From: Bacteroidia bacterium
GTDB lineage: Bacteria > Bacteroidota > Bacteroidia > Flavobacteriales > Schleiferiaceae
NCBI GenBank assembly: GCA_030424545.1
Contig: JAUHWL010000002.1
Location: 1 to 64,000 of the forward strand
DNA length: 64,000 nt
Direction: 5' to 3'
Shown here piece after piece: positions 1 to 8,485 of this stretch. Both the position numbers and the translations under genes were made by a program. Under the pieces are notes generated by a model that saw nothing but the letters and a program-made list of their open reading frames with translations, was not told where the DNA came from and did not search any database. Positions within the stretch are counted from its first letter, which is position 1. Each line of letters starts with the position of its first letter.

Positions 1-1
1 C

Positions 2-3000
2 AGCAACCAAGTTTTATACACTTGTGCCGATACCGGATGGCAAAAAGTACACGTAGTATTGTATGATTTATCAGGAAATGCCAGCACAGATTCTGTAGAT
101 GTATATGTGGCAGACACCATTGCACCAACTTATATTAAAACGCCATATACGGCAAGTTTGCTTGCAGATTCGGTTGTCGTGTCACGCGCAGATATTTTAA
201 GTGTTACTTCGGGTGGATGTTTCCCCGTAAGTGTTGCTTTGCAAAGCGATACCGTATTTTATTGCACAGATCCTGGGCTAAATCTGCATTATGTTGTATT
301 TACCATAAATAGCGGAGCTTTTAACTTTTTAGATAGCGTTGCCGTTACTGTAATAGATACCGTAGCGCCCAACTTAGTGCTTAAATCAGATACCTTAGTG
401 CTGGTTAATAATAGCGCGATTTTAAACTTTTCTTTTATAGACGAAGGTTCAACAGATAATTGCTTAATAGATAGTGCAACGGTAAACGGGTTTAGCCAAA
501 TAAACTATACCTGTGCTGATTCTGGGGTACAAAAAATTGGCGTTATTCTTTATGATCTTAATGGAAATCAAACAACAGATTCGGTTAATATATATGTTGC
601 CGATACGATAAAACCTACGTACACTAAAATTCCGTTTACGGCCAATTTATCTGGAGATTCTGTTGTTGTTTCTAGAGCAGATATTTTAAGCAACGTTGCC
701 GCAGGATGTTATACACCTTCCGTATCTATTGTTAGTGATACGGTTTTTACATGTGCAGATATTTCTTCTAATCCACATTATATAAGCTTTATTGTAGATG
801 CTGGATTAATCCAGCTTACAGATAGTGTGGCTGTTACTGTGGTGGATGTAGGTTTGCCTAGCTTGGTTTTAAAGTCAGATACATTGCTTTTATCTGGGCC
901 AACGGTTACAGCAACGTTTGCTAATGTAGACAATGGCTCTACAGATAATTGTGGATTAGACAGCGCCTTATTAAATGGGCAATCTATGCTATCATGGAGT
1001 TGTTTAACAGCAGGTAAAAACAGGGTAGAAGTAAAATTGTACGATATACATGGTAACATGAGTACTGATTCAGTAACAATCTACATACAAGACTCCGTGA
1101 TACCAACGTACACCAAAACGCCTTTTACAGCCAATTTATTAAGTTCATCTATTACTATAAAAAGGTCAGACATACTTACAAACATTAATGGTGGATGTAG
1201 CCAACCCTTTTTTACTTTTTTAAGTGATACGGTATTTACATGCATAGAAGTACAAACCAATCCAAACTATGTGTATTTTGAAATATCAAATGGTTTTAGC
1301 CCGATTTTAGATAGCGTTGCGGTTACGGTTTTAGATGTTGGCTTACCTACATTTTCGTTAAACGCTCCACAGCTAAAGAACCTTGGAGCAAACGGTACTT
1401 ATACGCTTACCGTAGCAGATGTAATTTCAGGTCAACCAATGGATAATTGTGGTATTGATTCTGTAAGCATTGTGCCAAAAATGCTAACGTGTGCAAATAC
1501 AGGAAACTTTACTACGGTAGTTGTAACCGCCTATGATTTAAGCGGAAACTTTGTTACAAAATCTACACTATCAAAAGCAGCAGATGTTACTCCTCCTGTA
1601 GTGTTTACAAAAAACACAATCGTAAATCTAGATAGTATTACAGGTACAGTAAGCATTACCATAAATGCTGTTGTAGATTCTGTTTATGATGCTTGTGGGG
1701 TTGTTTCAACTGTGCTTAGCAAATCAACCTTTAATTGTGCAGATACAGGAGTAAATACGGTGAATGTCATCAGTGTTGATGTGAATGGAAATCAATCAAC
1801 AACACCAGTAAACTTTACCATTGTTGATAATACAAAACCTTTTTATTACCAGAAATCATCATCCGTTTTATATTTAGATAATAATGGGGCAGCTACCTTA
1901 TCTCCAGCTGATTTATTGCTAACCACCCCGTTTGACAATTGCGGAATTGCAGATTCTTCAATTTCTAAATCTCAGTTTTCTTGTGCTGATATTGGTAATC
2001 ATCAAATACAAGTTACGTATACAGATCATAGTGGAAACAGCAGGACAAAATCAACGTTGGTTTCTGTTTTCGATTCCATCAAACCAACTGTAGTTCCGCA
2101 AAACATAATCATTCCAATAGATACGGCTACAGGGCTTGCAAGCCTTACCGTTTGGGATGTTGTTGCCAATGCTTTTGATAACTGTTCTATAGATTCTGCC
2201 ATTTCTTTTGTAACACCATTTCAGTTTGATTGTGCAGCTGTTGGCCAAGTTAATGCAGTAACAATTTATGTGGCAGATGTAAATGGAAACATTAGAACAG
2301 TTCAAGCAAATGTTACCGTTACGGGAGCTGTTTTTTCGCCAAATATTATTGAAGGAGAAATGGATGTTTGTTTAAATGCATTCAACGTAAAATATACAGT
2401 TAAAGCATATAGAAAAAATAGCAATTTCACATGGCTAGCAACGGGAGGCACTATAATTTCTACCGCCTATAAAGGTCGTGAAGTTTATGTGCAATGGCTT
2501 TCACCAAACGGTGGTGTGCTAGAGGTAATAGAGAATAATTCTAAAAATTGTGGAACAATTTCTTCTGATACTACCATAACAATTACAGGTGCAGCACCAG
2601 ACACTGCCAAGATTGTTTATTGGAGCAATGCTACCACAAACACCCTTGTAACTACCGATGTTGTTAGCAGCTATTATCAATGGGGATATGATGAGTATGT
2701 GAATGGTGTATTGGTGTCTAATCCGCTGCTTGGAGAAACATCAAATTCGTATTATAACCCAGCAATTGCCTCCAACATTGCCAATTTAGGATATCGATAT
2801 TGGTGCGAAACTTCGTTTGATGAAGTGTGCTGGAATAGGTCGTATTTCAACAATAAATACCCGGTAGGTATTGTAGAGCTATCCGAAGGGGCAAAAAATA
2901 TTTGGCCAAATCCTTTTACCAACTTCATTCAAATTCAGTCCTCAAAAGAAGTTAAAGAAGTTGTATTGCTAAACCTGGTTGGCGAAAAATTAAAACAAGT

Positions 3001-3127
3001 TAAAGCACAGAATAAAAAGGAAGTTGTGCTATCAGATTTAGAGGGACTCTCAGCGGCCACTTACATTTTACAAGTTATTTATACAGATGGCAGTTTAAGC
3101 AACCATAAAATTGTACGTACAAAATGA
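2..3127 (+). CDS. Large secreted Ig-like repeat protein with T9SS type A sorting domain (5' end missing)
   Basis: The frame is open from base 2, so the gene starts before the window; about 1041 codons are visible. The protein is built from repeated beta-sandwich (HYR/Ig-like) modules. These recur with a DNC motif (near nt 450, 940, 1440, 1930, 2170) and a YD-x-x-GN motif. The first part alternates a second module containing VSRADIL and SDTVFTC. The last ~75 residues form a type IX secretion sorting domain with the WPNPF signature and a basic end. Role inferred: cell-surface or secreted adhesin-like protein exported by T9SS. No catalytic domain is visible in the part present. It overlaps the next gene by four bases (ATGA), so the two are probably co-transcribed. 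Confidence 0.85.
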   Translation, partial: SNQVLYTCADTGWQKVHVVLYDLSGNASTDSVDVYVADTIAPTYIKTPYTASLLADSVVVSRADILSVTSGGCFPVSVALQSDTVFYCTDPGLNLHYVVFTINSGAFNFLDSVAVTVIDTVAPNLVLKSDTLVLVNNSAILNFSFIDEGSTDNCLIDSATVNGFSQINYTCADSGVQKIGVILYDLNGNQTTDSVNIYVADTIKPTYTKIPFTANLSGDSVVVSRADILSNVAAGCYTPSVSIVSDTVFTCADISSNPHYISFIVDAGLIQLTDSVAVTVVDVGLPSLVLKSDTLLLSGPTVTATFANVDNGSTDNCGLDSALLNGQSMLSWSCLTAGKNRVEVKLYDIHGNMSTDSVTIYIQDSVIPTYTKTPFTANLLSSSITIKRSDILTNINGGCSQPFFTFLSDTVFTCIEVQTNPNYVYFEISNGFSPILDSVAVTVLDVGLPTFSLNAPQLKNLGANGTYTLTVADVISGQPMDNCGIDSVSIVPKMLTCANTGNFTTVVVTAYDLSGNFVTKSTLSKAADVTPPVVFTKNTIVNLDSITGTVSITINAVVDSVYDACGVVSTVLSKSTFNCADTGVNTVNVISVDVNGNQSTTPVNFTIVDNTKPFYYQKSSSVLYLDNNGAATLSPADLLLTTPFDNCGIADSSISKSQFSCADIGNHQIQVTYTDHSGNSRTKSTLVSVFDSIKPTVVPQNIIIPIDTATGLASLTVWDVVANAFDNCSIDSAISFVTPFQFDCAAVGQVNAVTIYVADVNGNIRTVQANVTVTGAVFSPNIIEGEMDVCLNAFNVKYTVKAYRKNSNFTWLATGGTIISTAYKGREVYVQWLSPNGGVLEVIENNSKNCGTISSDTTITITGAAPDTAKIVYWSNATTNTLVTTDVVSSYYQWGYDEYVNGVLVSNPLLGETSNSYYNPAIASNIANLGYRYWCETSFDEVCWNRSYFNNKYPVGIVELSEGAKNIWPNPFTNFIQIQSSKEVKEVVLLNLVGEKLKQVKAQNKKEVVLSDLEGLSAATYILQVIYTDGSLSNHKIVRTK

Positions 3128-4626
3128 TGAACATTATAAAATACGCAGGATTGTTTATGGTGGTGTTTTCAACATTTGCACAGGCACAATCATTAAAAAA
3201 TACCGAGACAATATCTTTTCAACTTTTTAACCCAGAAGACTCTATCGGTAAAGAAGTTTTTTCTCAGCTAGATAAATTTGAAAGATTTGGTCACTTTGGA
3301 AATGTAGAAGATAGAGCTAAAAATGGGCAGTACATCTCAAACTATGTAAACCTATTTGTGAAAGGTGCAAAAGTACCAGATGATTTATCTGACACAATAA
3401 TTGGCAAGAAAGAAATAACTATAGAGGAATATGAAAATTTGGCAAGAAAAGCTCCGGTTTTCCCTTATGTGCTAATCTTAGAAAAGCAGGATACCACAAA
3501 AGCTTTAAAAGTAGATTCTTCTGGATTCTATTATACTACGTTTCGGTTTTTTAAACTGTTTGATAAAAGGGCCATTATTGGCAAGGTGTATAAACATGCG
3601 GCTATTTATTCTGTTGGATTTAAATTTAGGCTAGATACTTCTGAAAGTTATTTTACAGAAATAAGAAAACTAGAGGGAGATGAGTTTACAGATTTTAAAC
3701 TAGGTTCATACGGCCGCTTTATCTATTCAGAAATTCTACTTTCCAATGACCTTACTACCCTGCCTAAGCCACTGCCACCGCCATACGTGCCTACCTCTAC
3801 GCCTACAAAATCTAATTTTTTCTTGTATGGAGGATATCTCTTAACCAACTTTTTGGCACCAGAAAACTATAAAGGCAACAGCAATACAAACTACTCGGGT
3901 ACTGGTCAAGAAAGCGGATATAGCGTTGGGTTAAAATACCAAAAAGGATTTGGACAGAACGATCTGTTTGGGATAATTGTTGGCGTAGAATATGAAATGA
4001 ATATGTATGATTTTACGCAAAATGATATGTCTTTTGAATATAGTGAAGATAATGATGGCAACAGCTTGGTAGATTTAGAAGGTGGAGAATATGACAAGAA
4101 ATATGTAGACGTAAGCACATACAAAGAGAATGGAGACCTTAGTTTTATTAAGCCCGAAATAGGCTTGTTTTTAAACTTTGGAAAGAAGAAGGTTAATTTT
4201 CAAATTATAGGTGCTATCGGCAATGCTTTTTTATTGCAAACGAATTATTCCAACCGGTCTATTACTTCTTCTAAAGGAGAAATTTTTGGAAGCGGTAAAC
4301 CCATTAGTGGCGAACATTTAGGGTTTTATAATCAACTAGAAACTAATTTTACGGGAGAGTTTACCGAAGCGCAAAGCTATATGTTTTGGAAAATGGGTGC
4401 GGGCGTAGATTTTAAATTTGGTGATAGAATTGGGTTTTCGTTATCTGCGGAATACAGAAAATCGTTTACCTACGTGCTTAGAAAAAATACAGCAGACCAA
4501 GCATTTTTAGATCCAGATAAAAATTTAGGCTACGGCAGTCAGTTTAATGTGTTAAGCGAATCACGTAACTATTCGGCCATAGCCATAGTTGCAGGCTTTA
4601 AAATTTATTTAAACGAAAAGAGATAA
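3124..4626 (+). CDS. Outer-membrane protein of unknown function, beta-barrel-like
   Basis: 500 residues with a clear signal peptide (hydrophobic stretch 8-18, cleavage after AQA near 21). The N-terminal ~200 residues look soluble and include a possible proline-rich linker around residues 217-225. The C-terminal half has alternating aromatic/glycine strands typical of Bacteroidota outer-membrane barrels and ends with a short FKIYL strand before a basic tail. The start codon overlaps the stop of the upstream T9SS cargo gene, which suggests a shared transcript and perhaps a role in its display. I do not recognise the family; function unknown. Confidence 0.7.
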   Translation: MMNIIKYAGLFMVVFSTFAQAQSLKNTETISFQLFNPEDSIGKEVFSQLDKFERFGHFGNVEDRAKNGQYISNYVNLFVKGAKVPDDLSDTIIGKKEITIEEYENLARKAPVFPYVLILEKQDTTKALKVDSSGFYYTTFRFFKLFDKRAIIGKVYKHAAIYSVGFKFRLDTSESYFTEIRKLEGDEFTDFKLGSYGRFIYSEILLSNDLTTLPKPLPPPYVPTSTPTKSNFFLYGGYLLTNFLAPENYKGNSNTNYSGTGQESGYSVGLKYQKGFGQNDLFGIIVGVEYEMNMYDFTQNDMSFEYSEDNDGNSLVDLEGGEYDKKYVDVSTYKENGDLSFIKPEIGLFLNFGKKKVNFQIIGAIGNAFLLQTNYSNRSITSSKGEIFGSGKPISGEHLGFYNQLETNFTGEFTEAQSYMFWKMGAGVDFKFGDRIGFSLSAEYRKSFTYVLRKNTADQAFLDPDKNLGYGSQFNVLSESRNYSAIAIVAGFKIYLNEKR

Positions 4627-4636
4627 GCCACGTTAG

Positions 4637-5335
4637 CTATTTTTCTATCGTGCGGTCTATGGTATCTATAAGTTCAAGTATTTGAGTTTCCATCTGCCTA
4701 TAATTAAGTATGGTAAAGTTCCTATCCTTTTCTATGCGCCATAAGTAGCTCAACAGTAAATTCTTTTCTTCTTGGGTAAATTTCATGGGCTGCTTAAAAT
4801 CAATCAATGTGCCCTTATCATCAAACACCATGTATTTAGCCAACAGGTTATTAATGGCATGATAATAATTGGTGTTAAACTGGTTTTGGGCGTAGTTTTC
4901 TTCAAGCTTTTCCATGATTTCAAAATAGAAATCGTAGGTGGTAATAATTTTTAGTCGCAAAGAATCATCTTGTATAATTTGTAACCCTTGAGACTTTAAA
5001 GATTCATACCCAGACTTATTTTGTACCGAAACAAAATCTCTGAGTAAGGTAAAATAGTAAGAAGGTATAGAGTCGTGATTAAGTTCTTCATTGTTAATCA
5101 ACTTTCTAAAATTATCACAAGCTTTTATCCCAGATTGGTGTCCAAATATATTGAGCCTAAGGTCTTCTAAATCGAGCTTTAGACCGTTTTTTATTTCTAG
5201 CAAAGTCTTGGTTTCTGATGTTGCCAAGGTTCTGTTTTCGTTCCATTTGCTAAGTGAAAACGCCAAACTAACGCCTACAAAAATGGAAATGAATTCTAAA
5301 AAATACTTTTTCCAGCTAAATTTATTGTTTCGCAT
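4637..5335 (-). CDS. DUF6090-like membrane-anchored protein
   Basis: 232 residues with one N-terminal membrane segment (about 10-29) followed by a KWNENR motif, then a long helical domain. This is the architecture of the DUF6090 family common in Flavobacteriia (short transmembrane helix, WNENR, helical periplasmic part). No enzymatic motif is seen. It lies directly downstream of the DUF1569 gene on the same strand with a 9-bp gap, so the two are likely co-transcribed. It converges on the preceding outer-membrane gene with only 10 bp between stops. Function unknown. Confidence 0.65.
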   Translation of the reverse strand: MRNNKFSWKKYFLEFISIFVGVSLAFSLSKWNENRTLATSETKTLLEIKNGLKLDLEDLRLNIFGHQSGIKACDNFRKLINNEELNHDSIPSYYFTLLRDFVSVQNKSGYESLKSQGLQIIQDDSLRLKIITTYDFYFEIMEKLEENYAQNQFNTNYYHAINNLLAKYMVFDDKGTLIDFKQPMKFTQEEKNLLLSYLWRIEKDRNFTILNYRQMETQILELIDTIDRTIEK

Positions 5336-5344
5336 ACTACTATG

Positions 5345-5797
5345 TTAGACCCCAAATTGGGTAAGATGATGATTGATGTGCTTGTAGAACATTGTATTCC
5401 ATTCTTCTGCTGTTAGCTTTCCAAAGCTGTGAGATTCTATTTTTAAAAAGTGATCCAACCCTAATTTTTGTGATTCTAGTAAATTGGCAATAAGCAAGTT
5501 TTTTTCTTTCTCAAAGTCTTTCTCGGTGGTTTGCAAAAACTGAGGTGCCGTTCTAGAGTTCTTTTTGTACGGTTTAGGACCAACCACAATAGGTTTTACA
5601 AAGGTTTTAAGCAACCACTTTTTTACACCTTTTGCGGGAGGATATTTACCACCCTGATCTAAATTGTAAGATACATTGCAGTGTGCTAACATTTGGCCTA
5701 CGCTCATTTTCCCCCAATGTGGCGTAGAGGTATGGTCTAGTTTGTTAATCCGATTTATGATTTCGTCAACATCGGCCTTATTAAAAATATTTTTCAT
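5345..5797 (-). CDS. DUF1569 / DinB-like protein
   Basis: 150 residues resembling the DUF1569 branch of the DinB/YfiT four-helix fold. The first helix carries HWGKMSVGQMLAHC, and near the C-terminus there is a HINHHLTQFG motif; these histidines are the usual metal-binding positions in DinB-like proteins. Predicted cytoplasmic. Such proteins are often linked to thiol or metal-dependent chemistry but the substrate is unknown. It is divergent from trmL (98-bp shared upstream region) and precedes the DUF6090-like gene. Confidence 0.7.
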   Translation of the reverse strand: MKNIFNKADVDEIINRINKLDHTSTPHWGKMSVGQMLAHCNVSYNLDQGGKYPPAKGVKKWLLKTFVKPIVVGPKPYKKNSRTAPQFLQTTEKDFEKEKNLLIANLLESQKLGLDHFLKIESHSFGKLTAEEWNTMFYKHINHHLTQFGV

Positions 5798-5894
5798 GGT
5801 GGTGTTTTTGTGTAGGGCAAAATTTACGATTATTATTTAGGCTTACCCCAACCTGAACATTATTTTTAGCGCATAATTTCTAGCTCGTTTCTTC

Positions 5895-6344
5895 ATGTTT
5901 AATATTGTTTTGGTTCAGCCGCAAATCCCAAATAACACGGGCAATATTGGGCGTACATGTGTGGCAACAAACAGCAAATTGCATTTGGTAAAACCGCTTG
6001 GTTTTGAAATTACAGATGCGCGCGTAAAACGTGCCGGCCTTGATTATTGGGGCGATTTAGATGTAACTTTTTATGATGATTTTGAATCATTATTAAGCAG
6101 CATAGAAAACAGAAATAGGATGTTTTTCTTTTCCGCACACGCGGAAAAAAGTTTTTATAGTAAAGAGTTGCAGCATGGCGATTGGCTGATTTTTGGCCGC
6201 GAAGCAGACGGCTTGCCGCGTGAAATAAAAAACCAATTTGTAAACGAATTAGTAAAAATTCCATTCCCAGGTAAAGTACGCAGTTTTAATTTGGCCAATG
6301 CCGTAGCTATGGCTTTGGGCGAAGGAATGAGACAGTTGTTGTGA
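5895..6344 (+). CDS. trmL: tRNA (cytidine(34)-2'-O)-methyltransferase
   Basis: 149 residues, the normal length for TrmL, a single-domain SPOUT methyltransferase that 2'-O-methylates the wobble base of tRNA-Leu isoacceptors using SAM. Family motifs are visible: PQIPNNTGNIGRTC at residues 9-22, a central FGREADGLP loop, and a C-terminal FNLANAVAMALGE knot helix. The start is the ATG at 5895. The gene stands alone, with the broken fic gene converging on it 42 bp downstream. Confidence 0.93.
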   Translation: MFNIVLVQPQIPNNTGNIGRTCVATNSKLHLVKPLGFEITDARVKRAGLDYWGDLDVTFYDDFESLLSSIENRNRMFFFSAHAEKSFYSKELQHGDWLIFGREADGLPREIKNQFVNELVKIPFPGKVRSFNLANAVAMALGEGMRQLL

Positions 6345-6386
6345 TAGAAATAAAGGAGCTTAAACTATCGTTCAGCCCCCTTTAGA

Positions 6387-7361
6387 TTATTGAGAAACTT
6401 TGCGTTTACGCTGCCTATTTTGCATGTAATCTTGCACAGCCGCCTTGGTGGTTACCCAATTGCGCCCGTCTTTAAACGCATCAATCTTACCCTGCCGAGC
6501 AAGCAAGCTAACATACTCTTGCCCATAAGGCATGTCGGGCTCGGCAACTATCGTTGCAATGGGTTTGTAATCGTCAAAATTGTCGTTTAAATGACTCAAA
6601 TAAATATCCAAGCTTCGCTCGGTTGCTTGCAACATCATCAGCATTAATTTGCTGTAATCGCCCAAATTGGCAGCGTTTAGAGCCGCGTAATATTTCTTTC
6701 TATCATTACTTAAAATAATGGCTGGCGGATATCCAGCTTGCATCAACAACAGATTCATCAGCAAACGTACGGTGCGGCCATTGCCATCAAAGAATGGATG
6801 AATCCAAACAAACCGATGATGAAAAACTGTAGCGCGTACCGCAGGGTGCAAGTTTTGCCCTTCGTTATGAAGCCATGCGAAAAGTTCGTCTATTAAATCG
6901 GGAACTTTTAGCGCATTGGGCGGTACAAAATTGGCTTTTAAAATGCGCACACCAGAAGTTCTGAGCCGACCAGCAAAATCTTATTCAATTTTTTGCAGCA
7001 CCAACGCATGCACATCTAGTGCAATTTTGTTAGACAAAAGCTGTGTAGTTTGCGCCAGCTCTTCTACAAAACCAATAGCATCGTGGTGGTTTACGGCTTC
7101 AAAATGTTCGCGCAAATTTTTACCTTTTATGATAATGCCTTCTTGTAAAATAAGCTGTGTTTCTTGCAGCGTAAGCGTGTTGCCTTCAATGCGGTTGCTG
7201 TTGTACGTCCACTCGTAAGTGAGGCTATCTTTAATGCTTTTTACCACAATAGGAGGTATGGGCCGGAACGTATCGAGCTCGGCTTTTTTCTGGTTGATGC
7301 GTTGCAATGTGGCATCAAACCCTTGGTAGTGATATGGATATGTTTTCCAGGTCATCGCCAC
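6387..7361 (-). pseudogene. Fic family protein interrupted by one in-frame stop
   Basis: Reading 7361 to 6387 in a single frame gives a Fic (AMPylation-type) protein of normal order. It has the N-terminal NRIEGNTLT-type element (residues ~55-63, resembling the inhibitory helix region), the catalytic HPFFDGNGR motif, and a C-terminal winged-helix-like domain. The frame is broken only by a TAA at 6981-6983; the codons after it (DFAGRLRTSGVRI) continue the expected Fic sequence. This is therefore a single nonsense substitution, not a frameshift. The downstream half could restart at 6950 and keep the catalytic motif without the N-terminal part. Possible causes: recent inactivation, sequencing error or readthrough. 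Confidence 0.85.
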
Positions 7362-7380
7362 AAAATTACTAATTATCGGT

Positions 7381-7671
7381 TGGATTTAAAAACAATCTTA
7401 TCCGATATTAAGAAATGGTTCAAAAAAATAGGATTTGAAATCAGATTCAAATCCTATTATATGTGTTATTCGACTTTAGCCTCACGCTGACCTCACCCCA
7501 GCCCTCTCCTAAAAGGAGCGGGAGACGTGGTGTGCTCACTTCGCGAAACTTTGCGTTTTTTCTTTGCGCTCTTTGCGATATTTTTTCTCTGTGTTACTCT
7601 GAGACCTACTCTGTGTAACTCTGCGAAACCATCCTCAATGAGATTTTCTAGAAAAATAATCGAAGCCTTTG
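7381..7671. repeat. ~290-bp direct repeat, copy 1
   Basis: This segment matches 8151-8443 closely along its whole length. It contains a strong hairpin (7427-7458, 13-bp stem, 6-base loop), a palindrome of the CCCTCTCC type (7502-7522, one mismatch) and a low-complexity TTTGCG/CTCTGTG stretch. It also covers the last ~12 codons of the membrane-protein gene at 7635-8138. The gene between the copies is thus flanked by its own downstream region. Confidence 0.85.
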
Positions 7672-8138
7672 TTTTTGAAATGGCGGAACTTTTTAAGGTC
7701 CTCTTTAAAGTACTTCAGTATAGTTTTTTGCTGATGATGAATAACGGCACGAAACCAGAAAAAGACAGCGATACTCAATAGGAAAACAAGCGCGCCAACC
7801 CAAATTTCTTTTGTTATTATAGAAAATGAAATAAGGAATAAAACCGCAGTAATAAAAAGCAATCCTCGTTGACCAGGGGCAGAGAAATTGAAATTTACAG
7901 TGTCATCTTCTCGCTCTATTTGGCAATTTAGAATGATGTCACCTCCTTGAATTTCATTTCGCATTGCGGTTCCAACACTCATATTCGCTATAAACATGAA
8001 GTTGTTACTGTCTTGTTGAACAAGTGTAAAATCATCATTAAAATAGTGCGCAAGTATATGTTCTAATTCTGTCTCAGAAAGCCGTACCGAAAGTGTTTCT
8101 CGGTAGCCTAAAATTCTGTCGACAAATTGTTTAAACAT
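7635..8138 (-). CDS. Small membrane protein of unknown function
   Basis: 167 residues. An N-terminal ~90-residue soluble region is followed by two closely spaced hydrophobic helices (about 92-108 and 112-130) and a basic C-terminal tail. No family is recognised. The gene lies exactly between two ~290-bp direct repeats, and the upstream repeat includes a remnant of this gene's own 3' end. This suggests a former tandem duplication of gene plus downstream DNA in which one gene copy was mostly lost. The start at 8138 is the first ATG, just inside the repeat boundary. Confidence 0.55.
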   Translation of the reverse strand: MFKQFVDRILGYRETLSVRLSETELEHILAHYFNDDFTLVQQDSNNFMFIANMSVGTAMRNEIQGGDIILNCQIEREDDTVNFNFSAPGQRGLLFITAVLFLISFSIITKEIWVGALVFLLSIAVFFWFRAVIHHQQKTILKYFKEDLKKFRHFKNKGFDYFSRKSH

Positions 8139-8150
8139 AAATTGAATGAT

Positions 8151-8443
8151 TGGTTTTAAAAATAATCTTATCCCATATTAAGAAATGATTCAAAAAATAG
8201 GATTTGAAATCAGTTTCAAATCCTATTATATGTGTTATTCGACTTTAGCCTCACGCTGACCTCACCCCAGCCCTCTCCTAAAAGGAGAGGGAGACGTGGT
8301 GCGATCACTTCGCGAAACTTTGCGTTTTTTCTTTGCGTTTTTTCTTTGCGATATTTTTTCTCTGTGTTGCTCTGAGACCTACTCTGTGTAACTCTTTGAA
8401 ACCATCCGCAATGAGATTATCTAGAAAAATAATCGAAGCCTTT
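8151..8443. repeat. ~290-bp direct repeat, copy 2, with 3' gene remnant
   Basis: Second copy of 7381-7671; it fills most of the gap between leuS and the membrane-protein gene. It has a perfect 14-bp stem hairpin (8196-8227, loop TCAG), the palindrome CCCTCTCCT-AAA-AGGAGAGGG at 8271-8291, and an extra short TTTTTTCTTTGCG unit relative to copy 1. Its right end (about 8410-8443) repeats the last codons of the neighbouring gene without the rest of it. No intact gene is seen here. Confidence 0.85.
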
Positions 8444-8485
8444 ATTTCAACTCAAGACTAAAAACTAACCACTAAAAACTAGCCC

